Shown here piece by piece: positions 34,187 through 46,892 of a stretch of DNA of 64,000 nucleotides. Every line of letters begins with the position of its first letter. Positions within the stretch are counted from its first letter, which is position 1. The notes beneath the pieces are model-generated. The model had not been told where the DNA came from. It did no database searches and saw nothing but the letters and a program-made list of their open reading frames with translations. The translations under genes and the position numbers were made by a program. This DNA comes from Maea johnstoni. Its lineage: Eukaryota > Annelida > Polychaeta > Spionida > Magelonidae. The stretch covers positions 34,381,937-34,445,936 of the forward strand of contig OZ012699.1 in NCBI GenBank assembly GCA_963942565.1. Reading direction: 5' to 3'.

Positions 34187-36708
34187 AGATAGTTTTTAAG
34201 CATTCTCGAAGGATTATCAAAGAAGTATATCAACAGAATAATTTGTCAAGATGGTGCTAGAAAGTGTGCATGGGGGATTGCAATAGCAAGAGCCAGTATC
34301 ATTATAAACCACACATGATTGGTTCCAATCCATTTCCTAAACCCAAGACAAGAATGGACTGCCTGAAATGTATTGAGCTATGAAGAGGACCACATGAACA
34401 GTTGAATGTTAAGAAAATTAACAAGTACACATACGCCTCTGCAAAAGTCTATTTCACTATCCGTATTAAGATTTCTCACAGATCATTTCTGAAAGTTTCT
34501 CAGTTAAAAATGTACATATTGATTTTCAAGGAAATGAGCATGGAAATGAGCACTCAATATCCTTACCAAAGGGCGGATCAATATTCAAATACTGCTTGCT
34601 TCAACAGGTGTACACATACAAAAATGCCTGCCTGCTTTAGCAGTAGGATAAAAATTGAATTAATGATTATCTCTTATGACACATCATATCCTCCTTATGT
34701 AATACATACAAAACAACTCAAGCTAAGTCAAAAAATATCAACTACCGGTAAACCGAATCATTTTCTGGCTTTCTCACTGATGTCAGAATAAAATGCTAGG
34801 GCTGAAAGGACTAACATATCTCTAAAGAAAATACCCTTACATTACAGCACTTGGCAAATGGCGAGGGTACCATGCATCCCTGAGAATCTTTACCCATTTC
34901 CTGCTGACCCCTTTGTCAACCCTATAAATATTAGGGGAAGACCTGCGAAAATTATACCGACACCATTTAAAAGGAGGAACATCAGTGACACAATCGCACT
35001 TGCTTTTACTGAAGCAAATGTTGTGATAGGAGAAATCCCATGCCAGATTAAAGAAATTAATTAATTGATAAGTTTTTGTTACAGGATCCATATCCCTAGT
35101 CCTTGGTTTAACATTAGCTTTTATAATGCAGAAATTTTAACTTTCCTGGAAAAGTGCAGCTTTTAGAGATAATACATTTCCATCCAAAGACTTCAGAAAT
35201 CCATCTATTTGAAGTTTTCTATGAATCACCTCTGCTCTGTCTTATAAAAGTCCTATTTCTTGAGCTGCCTTGGTAAGATCTAATACTTCAGGCATGTATA
35301 TGAGACTTAATTCTTACACTCTAACCCATTAATACTCATATATGCCAAAAGCAGCCTTACAATTGTATTGAAATCTTATAGACGAAATCATATTTGACAT
35401 CTTTGTTTCTAAGGGAAATTGACCTCTTTCGGGAGAGAGTAAAGATATTGACGCCATTGCAATGAATGCTATTTTGAGGTCCTAACAGTTGATCATTGTG
35501 AACAGCATTGTAAGGATTCAACAGTACAACAAAGAGATCGACCAATCAGGTTCTAGTATCAGAGTGGAGCTGATGATACATGCATATCTCACCGTTGTGT
35601 GTCGAAATGTCTGTTTATAATTTATATTCGCTGTATTGTTGAATGCGATATTTTGTGAATGCTATTACAGTCCATAATAGATACATACAGTGCTTAAGGA
35701 ACAAAATTCGGGTGGCCATCAGAAAGAAAAACTTTGTTTTGTCGAGTTCTCTTGAATTGTTTTTAGCATGGATTTTATTTCTATTAAGGCAAACACAAGG
35801 GGAAAGAAATATTAATTTCTAAAAAAGTAATTTCTCTTAAGAACAAATCCTTGGTATTGGTATGAAAGTTTGATGTAAAGAATGTCTAAATGTAAACACT
35901 TTCACGAATGCATAGTGTGAATAGTTAAATGTTTACCTGCATGCTTGTTTCAATGGAATCCTTCCTTATTTGCCAATCAAGGGCACACTATACCTTGCAT
36001 TGGCTAAAAGGTTATCAAATATATCTAAAAAAATATATTGATTAGTGAAAGCAATATTTTCTTTGGTTTTAGTCTCCGCTTCAAGACCAAATTCGACACA
36101 AATACCTGCAGTACTTATGTAATTCCTATCTAAATCTTAAAAGAGGAGAGGGCCCCTCTGTTTGTTTGCTTTAAAGAAAAAAGTCCTCCAAATAATCCTT
36201 AACTTTGGCCTTGAAGGAAAGTGGGGGGGGGGGGATAAAAAATAGTCGTTTGTAATATATAATACACTTTGGATAAAAGTGACTGTTTTAGCAGTCTTGG
36301 CGTTCACCTTGTCCCGGAATAAATTATAGGAGGTCTTTTCCTATCTTCCTTCCTTTTATGGCAAGGAAAATGGCCCAAAATGTCCAGGAGCCATTAAAGG
36401 GCCGTTTGGTAAGAAAGGACCACTTCACTATCCCAATCTATAGTAAAGTTAGGCAGGGTAGTAGACTAAATAACATGTTTGAAGGGCATTTGGATATTAC
36501 GTTCCTCCAGGAAAGCTTTAAATACGCATTTGTGGTATTAATTCTTAATTAATTAAACTTATGATAATACTCATCTTTAAGTTTAGCACTTTATTAGGAA
36601 GAAGAAGAAGTATGACCACAAATAATCAAATCTTGGTTCGGGTACTTAGTTATTGTGATTGGATTTTTCTTCTGTATGTAGAAACTAATTCATGTTTATC
36701 TGTTTTAG

Positions 36709-37402
36709 GTGTTCCTTCAACTACATCAATCCAATAGCGGAGCACGGTGGAACACACATGGATGCACCCACCCACTTCTCGAATAAACAAGGGGCACTCT
36801 CCATTCACCAAATCCCTCCGCAGTCTCTTTTTGGGCCAGGCATTGTGATTGACATCAGTGACCGTGCCAGCAAAGACCCACGTGCCTCCGTCACCAAGAA
36901 TGACCTACTTATGTGGGAAGACAAACATGGCCGCATCCCAGAGGGCGCTATTGTGTTTATGCACAGTGGATGGCAGAAGCGATTTTTCAACGACCTTGCC
37001 TTCTGGGGAACGGACAGGCCTGATATAGCTATGTTTGCGCACCCAGGATTCAGTCTAGAGGCCGCCAAATTCCTTCTGAAGCGCAATATACATGGTATAG
37101 GAACAGACGCTGGTAATTTAGATGTAGGTGGTGACATAGATTTACCGGTCCATAGGCTCATTTTGGAGGACAACCTTTGGGGTCTAGAAATGGTCAAAAA
37201 TTTGGATCAGGTACCAGCTAGAGGAACAACCATCATAGCCATGCCTATGAATATTCGAGATGGCACCGGTGCCCCTACAAGGGTCTTTGCAAGATGGCCC
37301 GATTCTTCAACCGGAAATGGATGCAACGCCCTCTTTAATGGAATGTCTCACTACTTTGGCATGGCGTTTATCTATTGCTTGTCATATTTGATAGGATTGT
37401 GA
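36709..37402 (+). CDS. Cyclase-family hydrolase gene A, exon 2 (catalytic body)
   Basis: 694 bases from a ttttag acceptor to TGA. It contains EHGGTHMDAPTHF (His78, Thr81, His82, Asp84 in the joined protein), the metal-binding motif of kynurenine formamidase and isatin hydrolase. Further on it has GTDAGNLDVGGDIDLPVHRL, with a His followed 12 residues later by Glu, as in the KynB His/Glu pair. The family hydrolyses amide or ester bonds in small cyclic or acylated substrates with a divalent metal; the substrate here is unknown. The end, ALFNGMSHYFG then AFIYCLSYLIGL, is a hydrophobic tail. It may be a GPI-attachment signal, which is inference. Confidence 0.92.
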
Positions 37403-37474
37403 TTGTTCAAAAATTAACAATATATTTGATAAAAGTACTAGTATAAATCTCTTTACAGACTGTGTAGTTTTGGA

Positions 37475-37480
37475 AATAAA
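37475..37480 (+). terminator. Polyadenylation signal AATAAA after gene A
   Basis: 73 bases after the stop codon, conserved after gene B (52077-52082) but altered in C. A second AATAAA, conserved in all three copies, lies further downstream (38554 here). Confidence 0.55.
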
Positions 37481-37558
37481 CAACCATATTTTTTGAACAC
37501 CCAAAGAGAGGATATTTTTCAGGCTCATATTGTTCCCCTCTCATCCTTAATACGATTA

Positions 37559-38000
37559 TAGTCTGTCTGACTCGAGTTTGGCAATTACTTTTGCCACTTT
37601 TTTATGACAAAACGTTCGAGTTTGCCATCCAAACTTGGCAAACCTCTTTGGAGCACTACTACGTGTATGTACAAACATACTTTTTGTCTCAGCTCCGCAA
37701 AATGTTGATTTTGCTCATTAGTTCCTATTGTAAAATCTGCACATTGCCAACACTACGATCTCGCGTGTTTGTCTGTTGCGAACAATACAAACACGCAAGA
37801 TCAAATTGTTGGCAATGGAAACATTTTACAATGGGACCTAATGAGCAAAATCAACATTTTGCGGAGTTGAGACAAAACATATGTCTACACATATACGTAG
37901 TAGTGCTTCTAACATGTTTGCCAAGTTTGGATGGAAAACTCGAACGTTTTGTTACAAAAAAGTGGCAAAAGTGATTGCCAAACTCGAGTCAGACAGACTA
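37559..38000. mobile_element. 442-bp foldback transposon in a TA site (empty site preserved in copy B)
   Basis: Begins tagtctgtctgactcgagtt and ends aactcgagtcagacagacta. The arms are inverted repeats of roughly 200 bases around a short centre. Flanked by TA (37557-37558 and 38001-38002). After gene B the same flank reads tacgattaggacctgatgag (52152-52171) with no insert, so the insertion is later than the A/B duplication. Confidence 0.9.
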
Positions 38001-40042
38001 TAGGACCTGATGAGTAATTTGAATAGATTTGAATTTCACCCAGGTTGGATATACTGTAAACAAAATCATAAAACTTTGTAGAATTGTTGAATGTCACTTT
38101 TCTTTATGTACTTCAGTATACTCATAACGTTATGCGATTTGCTTCTGTTCATATTTTCTTGAATGACTATGAAGAATAAAAATCCTGTTGCACATGTGTG
38201 CAATTTGAATTTTTTTTTAAAAAGATCTGCTGAGTATGACATGTCAATGTGAGACATCCACACATATGGATATATTTTTTAGCCCAACTCCCCTATCACG
38301 GACATCACTTTTAATATGATGAACGTATATTTTATCATATAACTACCATGTGATGCTTTGTTATCATCATCATGATAACTATTGAAATTGAAATCACTGT
38401 CGAGTGTAAACTGTAAGAAAACCTTGCATTCCTATGTCAAGGTTTGTCAATTCAGTTATAATAAACGTTGCTATTACAAATTTGCAAATATGACCTATTA
38501 GTTCAAATGGCCAAACTCTAATCCTGGTGATGTAGCTGAGACACAAAGTTTACAATAAAAACATATACACCATTAAAATGAAAAGAATATATATTTGCAG
38601 TGTATGCTTTTGTCGTAACTATTTAGAATGCAATAGTAAAATTTTATACAGTTTATACAGTATATACAACCATAAAACGTCAAACACTACAATTTAAGAT
38701 CATTCAATGAAATAACCTGCATGGCAATCATTCAAGGTAGGTCCAGCACTTAAGCAAACATTTTCGTCATTTACAGCCACCAGTGAGTTCAAACACCCAT
38801 CAAACCATATATTTTCTGAAGGACCTTTTTAGCTAATTCACAGTATATTTCTGGTTTAATCTTTCTTTTATCTAATTGTATTATTGAGAAAAATGTAAAA
38901 GTGTACTTTCTTTGATTAAGTCACTTTCAGCTCACAGCAGAGAGGCTGAACTATTTGCATGGATTACAAGTCCATTCATATACCTAGTAAATGGTGAGAT
39001 TTTCATTTTTTGCATCCCTTTGGGAGATATTCAGTTTCAAAGCCCAGTGGCAGTAGTCTTTCTACAGAAATGAGGTAATTTCTCACTTATCTTAGGAAAT
39101 GCTCATCCTAGTGAAAATCCCAGAAAGCGTTTAGTTGCTGTACTAGTGGTGATTACCACAGGGGTTCAAGTGTCATTGCCTTCTATTTCAATGAAAAGGG
39201 AGAACTTAGCAACAGCAACCAATATTTGCTATAAATCATTTTTTTCAGAAAAGCCAATTTTCCAACCCCACTTGAAAATGGTCCAATAGAAATGCAAGGG
39301 GAGGGGTTAAGCAGATTCTGACATGTTAGCTGACATCTTTATGATGCTGAATGACATCAGCATCATAAATCATAAAATTCCTTCCATCATTTCTGAGATT
39401 TTCATGCATGAGTGATAAGGGTCTAAAGAGGCCACACACCAGGAAACTTAATGAATGGCCATTCATAAACAGAGACTGGACACCTAACAGAATAGAATGT
39501 TTCATTACTTCTGTGAAGAATTCTCCCAATGTACTTTGACAAGCATGATCCAGTTACACTAGATTATACTGTCATCATATATGCAGACTCTCGATGCTGA
39601 GATTGTAATTAGCTAAAACCCTGCCATCATGTTAGTAGATAAACCATTGTGGGTGTTTGAACTTGCCATGTGCTTCTTGCACTACAGTTGGGTGGCTCAG
39701 TGCTTTTCTTCTTGCAAAACGGCACTTGTGAATGAGTTTGTATAATTCTAGTGTAACCAACTTGTGGCATACTTATCTCAGAGATTAGACATGCCAAAAC
39801 TCATTTTGGATGTCTGATACTGAAATAAGTACTTGACCCGCCTTAACAATACACTAGTACAACCAATTAGCAATACAATATATGGTAAAAATGCCGTTGA
39901 ACTTCCCCATGGACCTGATTAACTATTTTTTCAGCAATGCCGTTTTCTTCCTGGAATTGTATAACAACCGCCTATTAGTCCAATCTGCCTTATGGTGTGC
40001 AGTAGGAGTTGGCAACTCCCGGGGAACCCTAAGCTTCTGGGC

Positions 40043-40054
40043 ACCCTGCCCGTC
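40043..40054 (+). promoter_or_regulatory. TATA-box-like element conserved in flanks of A and B
   Basis: cttataaaagaagggggatg sits in a G+C-richer patch (gttggcaactcccggggaac upstream). It is the same after gene B at 54387-54400. The matching place after gene C has lost it. Could be a core promoter for an unseen transcript; no coding exon recognised. Confidence 0.3.
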
Positions 40055-40415
40055 TTATAAAAGAAGGGGGATGTGTGGATCTGTCTATGGATACCTGAGG
40101 ACCACTTTTTTTCATCTTATGGCACTAAATTTCTTTTGTGTGCTGATGTGCCTTTAAACACTCATTCATTCCTTCATTCATTCAATCTGCCTCATATCAA
40201 ACATAGATGTGTCTCCTGTTCGGTGACCCAAAGAACATTTTGAGGTCACAAAATAATCCAATAGTCCAATAATCTTAATTGTACTATCTCCATAAATGCA
40301 TTTTGCTTTTTCTCAGGGTATTCTGATTTGCATTGTTCTACATCGTTGTGTCTGTTCATTTTTCCTGTATGCAGCAGCACTGATCATTTTCCGTCATCAG
40401 GATTTTTTTTAATTT

Positions 40416-40910
40416 CCACTAGATAGCAGTACCTGTTCATTTACTCACGAGATGGCAGCACCTGTTCATTTACTCACTAGATGGCAGTACCTGTTCATTT
40501 ACCCACTACATGGCAACACCTATTCATTTACCCACTAGATGGTAGCACCTATTCATTTACTCGTTGCATGGCAGCGCATATTCATTGACCCACTAAATGG
40601 CATCCCCTTTTCATTTACCTACTGGATGGCATCACTTGTTAATTTACCCACTAGACGGCAGCACCTGTTCATTGACCCACTAGATGGCAGCACCTATCCA
40701 TTTACTCACTAGATTGCAGCACCTATTCATTTACTCACTAGATTGCAGCACCTATTCATTTACTCACTTGATGGAAGCACATGTCCATTTATCCACTATA
40801 TGGAGGCACTTGATCATTTACTCACTAGATGTCTGCACCTATTCATTAACTCACCAGATGGCAGCACCTATTCATTTACTCATTTGCATTTACTTACACC
40901 GTATGGCAGT
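40416..40910 (+). repeat. 29-bp minisatellite of CTCF-consensus-like sites, after gene A
   Basis: About 16 units of CCCACTAGATGGCAGCACC plus TATTCATTTA. The core CCACTAGATGGCAG (best units at 40444, 40473, 40647 and 40676) fits the CTCF consensus CCASYAGRKGGCRS, with all sites in the same direction. Related AGATGGCA.CACCT pieces continue to about 41115. Confidence 0.85.
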
Positions 40911-42232
40911 AGTTTTTTTCTTTTAGTCGATAACAGCACTTGCTTCTTCTTCAAGAATGAAGCACCTACTATTTCTATTGTATTGATGCACCTATTTCCT
41001 AACAGATGGCAACACCTGCTCTCTTTTCACCTGTTTTATATTTCACCAGTTGGCACCACCAATTCTACAAGATTACAGCACCTATTTTCTACAAGATGTA
41101 GCACCTGCTTTTTATAGATATGTCACTGATTTTGGACCAGCTAGACATGATACAACTTTCACGTTAATTAACAGAATTTCCTTGAGATGCAAGAAGTCAA
41201 GCGAGTGTGCTTGAGTGTTTGTGTGTGTGTGTGTCTTGAATTTGCTTGCCCTCCTGCCATCATGCTCTAATGAGGACCTTCCATAAGAACTTTCTGTCTT
41301 TTTAGACTTTTTATATTTATCAGATATTTATCTTAGCCTATGTAAATAATTTATATATGAATAAAGGAATGTACACACTGCAGAATAGGTAATGTTTGAA
41401 CACTTCTTTATCCATGTTTAATCTGTGCAAATAATAATACATTGTTATCATATTTTCCTGAGCGTCTAACTATTTTCATAGTCTACAAAGTCATGTGTAC
41501 ACTTCCCCATGTATGTAACAATTGATATGGCCATTGGTTAAAAGCAAAAATGTACATTACAAATTCAATATTGATGTCCTGATAGAATTGAAAAGTTTTT
41601 TCAAAGTTAATGCTAACTTACGTGTAATGATTATTCTGAATTGCCACGTTGTACACAAATACTTATGCATGGATTTCCTAAGTTTGCAAAGTTAATGCTT
41701 ATGTGATATGTAATAGTGAGTAGTAATTAAATTGCAAGTAGTGTAAAGTTTCCCATGTAAGAGGTCAAAGTAAAATCTTAAACTTACGGAATGGAGTCAA
41801 CGCGTACACCTTGTTATTTCAATTCTCATAATTGCATACATATATACATACTTGCATACATACATACATACATACATGTATACATACAAGCATAATTCAT
41901 GCATTCATGTATGCATACTTACATATATTCTTGCGTACATAGATACATACATGCATACATACATGCATAGATACAGATAGCCAAGTACTGTGTTTTAACT
42001 TGTCACGTTTCTCTAACATCTAGGACTGTAAAAGACTAAACCTACCACCTAAATTATTTCTAACGGCAATAAAGGATAAGTTTGCAAGATATAATTGCTC
42101 CAAATGTTGGAATAAAAGAAGGTGAACCTTTCGTTGATGAATGATGGAATAAAGTTGCATTGCAGACCAGTGGCATTCTGTCACATTGTTATGCAAAAAA
42201 CCTGTCAAACGTGTGTGTATTTTTTTGACCTC

Positions 42233-42399
42233 TACTCTGCGATGTAGAGCAGACAGGACGCATGAGTTCTCGCATAACTGGTTGGTCGATGTGCTCTTAG
42301 CCTTACCTGACATGCGCATGTGCAGAGAGGGGCTAGGTAAAGCACGCGAAGTCGCACATTCTTCGGCTAGCACCAGTCTGCTACTAGCACTAAGCAGCG
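42233..42399 (+). promoter_or_regulatory. Promoter region of cyclase gene B
   Basis: Has the conserved hairpin (ctctgcgatgtagagcag) and an NRF1-like site tgcgcatgtgca (42314-42325, one mismatch), followed by agagaggggc, shared with gene C. Confidence 0.55.
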
Positions 42400-42605
42400 A
42401 TGGCGACCATGGCAACTTTTCTTCGGCTGTGCGGGATGGTATGTTGGTTCTCAATCGTTCATGCCCACAACCCTAGTAAGCTCCCTAAAATGGTAGATCT
42501 TACCTGGACCTTCGATAACAAAACCCAGTACTTCAAGTCCCAGAGGCCCGACCATGTATTCCGCCTGCACGCGCTGCAGAGAGGTCCAATAGGTAATGCA
42601 CCCTG
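42400..42605 (+). CDS. Cyclase-family hydrolase gene B, exon 1
   Basis: 206 bases. Two in-frame ATGs (42400 and 42409) both lie in fair context; the first gives MATMATFLRLCGMVCWFS, a signal peptide with probable cleavage near IVHA-H. The rest, MVDLTWTFDNKTQYFK to GPIGNAPW, matches genes A and C. Ends two bases into the Trp codon with a gtaagt donor. Joined to the exon at 51307 it gives a 299-residue protein. Confidence 0.9.
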
Positions 42606-43623
42606 GTAAGTACACTTCGTGCTTCTCAAGGAAATTTCGTCTGGAAATATAATACTTTTGACTTTACTTTTGTAATTAAAAGTGATTTTACAAAATAGCT
42701 GAAGGAGATTTGTCAGTTGTATTCTACTAAGCTATTCTCCTTCAAATATTTTCCCAAATAGGCTTTTGTTTTAACGACATCATCAACATTGTCAAGCTGC
42801 TTTTGGCCACTGTTCATTTATTGGTTAAATTCATTTTGATTTTGAATGACGCGTACACACGTTCTGACAACTTCAAACATTATTCAAAATGTTGAATGAT
42901 ATTTGAGAATTATTTGAATCGGGATTGTTAAATCCAACAGGAGGAGCACCGTTCAGTGATCCATTTCTTTCAGTTATGCCTTTGCTTCAAAATATTTTCA
43001 TTTGCTCTGACATTTTGCTCATTCCTGATACAAAAGAGTCAAATAACTCAAAGCCCTACCACACATAAGAATATGACTCTTTCGGAATTACATTCCTCGA
43101 AAAAAGTAACAGTAGTATCGGCCAAGTAAGCTTATAGTGGTGAGGGACAAAATATGGGAAAATATGTTAGGGCACACCTAGACACATGGTATTTTGCAGA
43201 CAAGATAGTGTTCTGCAACTGAGAAAACTGTACACTCAGTAAGATAACTTAATCTTGCTGCTAGCAGTGCCAGTCTGCAAAAAATGGGGCAGACCTGATG
43301 GCTTTGATACTGCATGTACACAGAGAAAATAAAGTTCCAAAGCTCATGTCAGCCTTAGAGCATGAACATCTGGAATGCAAACATGGTCTGGCAACTGAGT
43401 ATGTTTTTGTTTTGTTTATTAAACAGGGTTCGCCACGCCTTTATTTCAAAGGGTGGCTCAGACATAGAAGAAGGAGAGCTTTTTTGTATATGCAGACGAC
43501 ACAGATAGCATGGACGATAATATGAAATGAATATGAAACTCTTCAAAGTAATCTCTCCCATTGGGCGACAGACCATAAAGAGTATGGATGAAGGTTTTTT
43601 GTGGTTGCACCACCGTTTCTAGA

Positions 43624-43730
43624 GGAATCGAACCCCTGCTCGCCCTGGCATGGGATTGAACTTTGTACCCCATGCCTCCTAGCACTCAGGCAGGCAATCT
43701 TGCCACTGCGCCATTGAGTCTGGTCAATGA
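43624..43730 (-). mobile_element. tRNA-derived SINE-like sequence
   Basis: On the minus strand, TGGCGCAGTGG (43713-43703) fits the Pol III A box. GGTTCGATTCC (43634-43624) fits the B box. Their spacing is larger than in ordinary tRNA genes and no cloverleaf can be drawn over the insert, so a tRNA-derived SINE head is likelier than a tRNA gene. A tail and target duplication were not identified. Confidence 0.5.
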
Positions 43731-44792
43731 ATGTTTCTTATCGCCATCATCATTGTCGGGTCGTGCAGGAAGCGCGTCTCGTGTCATCAAAGCACCTTAT
43801 GGCTGTGATGCTGGTGACACACTCAAAATAACACATCTTCTAGTTTAGCCCTCTTGTCCCCTTTCTAATACGTTTTACGTAATCCCTGTGGTCTTGGTGT
43901 TTGGACTCCGAGTTTTCTTTGACTTAGCTGCTTGAGCTGACCTAGATAGAACCATAATTTATATTTTGCAACATTTTACCTCAAATGACATTTTTTGTTC
44001 AATAAAGACTATCTTGAAGAGTTCCTGCAATATATTGCCCTACAGCACACGGCTTAGGTGGGAATTTTACTTAAGGAGGCACGCACCAGTTTTATTTTTG
44101 TCCTCAGAATTTTATAATTTTTGGATATGTTATACCTTGTGGGATAAAACTAAAGGAAATATAAAAAGAAATTCGCTGTTTGCCCGATATTTTGTGCTAG
44201 AGACAAATTTGTGATTTTTGAAAAGTGGCCATTTTAGAGAAAAGAGGCCGCCACGTCGCACATTTATTTATTTTTAGCTCAGTGTGGGTTGTTTGCCCAA
44301 AGAAAAAGAAATTGTGGATCTTCATGAGTGTAAATTTGCATGCAGGTAATGGAGTAGGGCCTCTTTATCTTTTGCATAGCCTAAGATTAAATTGGAGGGG
44401 TTGAGTCAAAAATTATCACTTTTTTCAAAAATGGACGCAAATATAGGGCAATTTATCGCACATGATGAATTGTAAAAAAAAATTAGTCCAGAGAATTTTT
44501 TTATTTTTTGATATGTTCTTGCCCCGTAAATTTGCATTCTATATACGAAATAAAATTGGGGGGTGTTTCGAGTTACTTTTTCTGCTACAGAGCTATAAGT
44601 GAAAGGGTACGTTTTTTGCTATTTTATGACATGAAACGACAATGACGCTGCCTTTGTGTCCCTATTGTTGTGACAACAAAAGGGGGAAAATCCCTTTGTT
44701 GGAGTCGTAACCGCTTGCCAGGACGCATTATGTCACACATAATAAATTGTAAAAAAAAAAAATAGTCCAGAGATTTTTTTTTTTGATATATT

Positions 44793-46690
44793 CTTGTTGG
44801 AGACGTCCCATTGTTGCGCATATTACGGGGGTCAGGCATGAGTGACATGAACGTCAGGGATGGGTGGGACATTACTATCGCCGTTGCGTACTGTTAAGGG
44901 ATAGAGGAATTTCTTTTCTGCCTGCATGCAAAAGCAAAAAGAACCTAAAACCATATATGTGCGTGACAGGGGTGGATAAATTACGCTTTAATGCAGTGTT
45001 GTTTTCCATTCAAATTAAAGTCAATTAAAGTATTTTTTTTTTAGAAATTTGAGTTTAATTTCGCTGAAACTTCGCATGAGTAAAAAAAAACAAAGCGCAG
45101 TGATCTTCAAAAACAACTTTTATTTACATGCACTTATCGACTTCCTGTTTTTTCACAAATCTTTGAAAAAATAATGTAATTTATACATTTCATGAACGTC
45201 TCATTCTCCCTAACTGGTATCGTTCTTTGCCATTTTCATCCTTGCAGAGATATTGTAACTGCCGACTTGCCGAGTTTAATTTTCACCAATATTTATCTGA
45301 ACTACATGTATCTATTCAGTGCTTTTAACAAGAAGACAAAAAGAAAATGATAGGTTTTTGGATTAGTTTTCGCACCACCGATGGTAAAATTTGTGAAATA
45401 AAATTATTTGGGCAGATTTTCATAAAAATGGTACAGAAGAGTTACCCATTTGGTAACGTATTTGCTCATTCTTATATAATATATTGTTAAGCAAGGGAAC
45501 CCCACTTTATACATAGATGATTGATCATACATATTTTCTGAAAATGTTTCAATCATCAATTACAAAGAATATGAAGATTACTCTATCCAAAACATTCAGT
45601 GTTAAAACGTGTTTTTAAGGATGGTTTAGAATAGGCAGGTATAGTCATAATGTTATATATTTGATAAAAGTCTGTTTTCGTACCAACTTTCAAAATCGGT
45701 AAAAGTGTCAGGTCAAATGTAATGAATTTTTCTAGTTGACATAATGTCCAATACTGAGGATGCCCGCACCAGTTTTATTTTCGATTGTTGGAGACATCCC
45801 ATTGTTGCGCATAAAACGGAGGTCAGGCAGAAGTGACATGATGGGATGGGTGGGACATTCATATTGCCGTAACGTACCATTGAGGGTTATATGAAGTACT
45901 TTTTTCTCCTGCATGCATGGGCAACGAAAATTTCCATAATACAACATGGACCTACCACCATATGTGTGCGTAAAAGGGGTGGATGAATTACGCTTTTATG
46001 CAGTATTGTCCGCCATTCAAACTAAGGTCTTCTGACACTTAGAAATTTTATTTTAATTTGATGAAACTTAGCATGAGTAAAGAACAAAGCACAGTGATCT
46101 TCGAAAACAACTTTTTTCATGCGGTTACCGACTTCGTGTTTTTTCACAGGTTTTTTCTTTTTAAATAATGTAATTTATGTCATGACCGTCTCATTCTTCC
46201 TAACTAATATCGTTCTTTGCTACTGCCTAAAATACTGGTCGGCAATGTTGATTTTTTTTTGTCTTGTATAGGAAGTATGGGCTAAAGTCAAGGAATTCAA
46301 TAAAGAATTTTTAACCCAAAATTTGTTTAAGTCAGAATTCTCACCAATATTTGTCTTAACTATCTATACAGTGCTCTGAAGAAGAAGATATAACGAAACT
46401 GACATGTCTTTGTGTTAGTTTTCGCATCACAGATGGTTGAAGTTTGTGAAATAAAATTTTCTTTGGCAGATTTTCATGAAAATGATACGGAAGAGTTACC
46501 CTATTGGTAACGTATTTGCTTATTCTCATAATGCGCCGTCAATAAACATACAATATAAGATATTGTTTAGCAAGGGAATCCCATTGTATACATAGATGAT
46601 AGATCATACATATTTTCTGAAAATGCTTCAAATCATCAAATACAGTGAATAGGAAAATAATTAAAACATGTCTCTAAGGCTACCCTTAAG
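44793..46690 (+). repeat. Direct repeat pair inside the 5.4-kb element
   Basis: Both halves share gttggagac(g/a)tcccattgtt, gggtgggacatt, aggggtggat(a/g)aattacgctt and gaaaatg(t/c)ttcaaatcatcaa-like ends. Copies start about 44793 and 45784. Confidence 0.75.
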
Positions 46691-46848
46691 AATAGGCGCT
46701 ACTATATTAGCCCTTATTGCAATAGTTAGGACCCAGAGAAAGTCCGATACAAGGTGATAGGAGGGGAAATGAAAGGAATGGAAAGTAGTATGAAGCTAGT
46801 GGCGCTGGGCGCAACACAGCGCAAAGGTTAGGGAGGTATGGCAGAGGA

Positions 46849-46892
46849 ATGGATCCGTGCGCCAAAATATGTAGGCCGGCGCACGGATCCAT
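46849..46892. repeat. Perfect 15-bp hairpin
   Basis: atggatccgtgcgcc (46849-46863) and ggcgcacggatccat (46878-46892) are exact inverted repeats around a 14-base loop, G+C-rich in an AT-rich setting. Confidence 0.85.

Larger units (their letters stand above)
38003..42399 (+). other. Intergenic region between genes A and B
   Basis: Homologous over most of its length to the 3' flank of gene B (52160-56600) and partly to that of C. It includes a conserved second AATAAA (38554), a gtcttataaaag TATA-like element (40043-40054), the CTCF-like array (40416-40910) and CATA repeats (41835-41975). No ORF with a recognisable domain. Confidence 0.7.

Noticed and set aside
36805-37197. Minus-strand ORF of 130 codons opposite cyclase exon 2 (also 51583-51795 and 62230-62442)
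   Set aside because: Recurs in all three copies only because it mirrors the conserved sense codons; no independent signal.
43624-43730. tRNA gene on the minus strand
   Set aside because: A and B boxes are present but too far apart, and no cloverleaf or anticodon arm can be drawn; a SINE head fits better.
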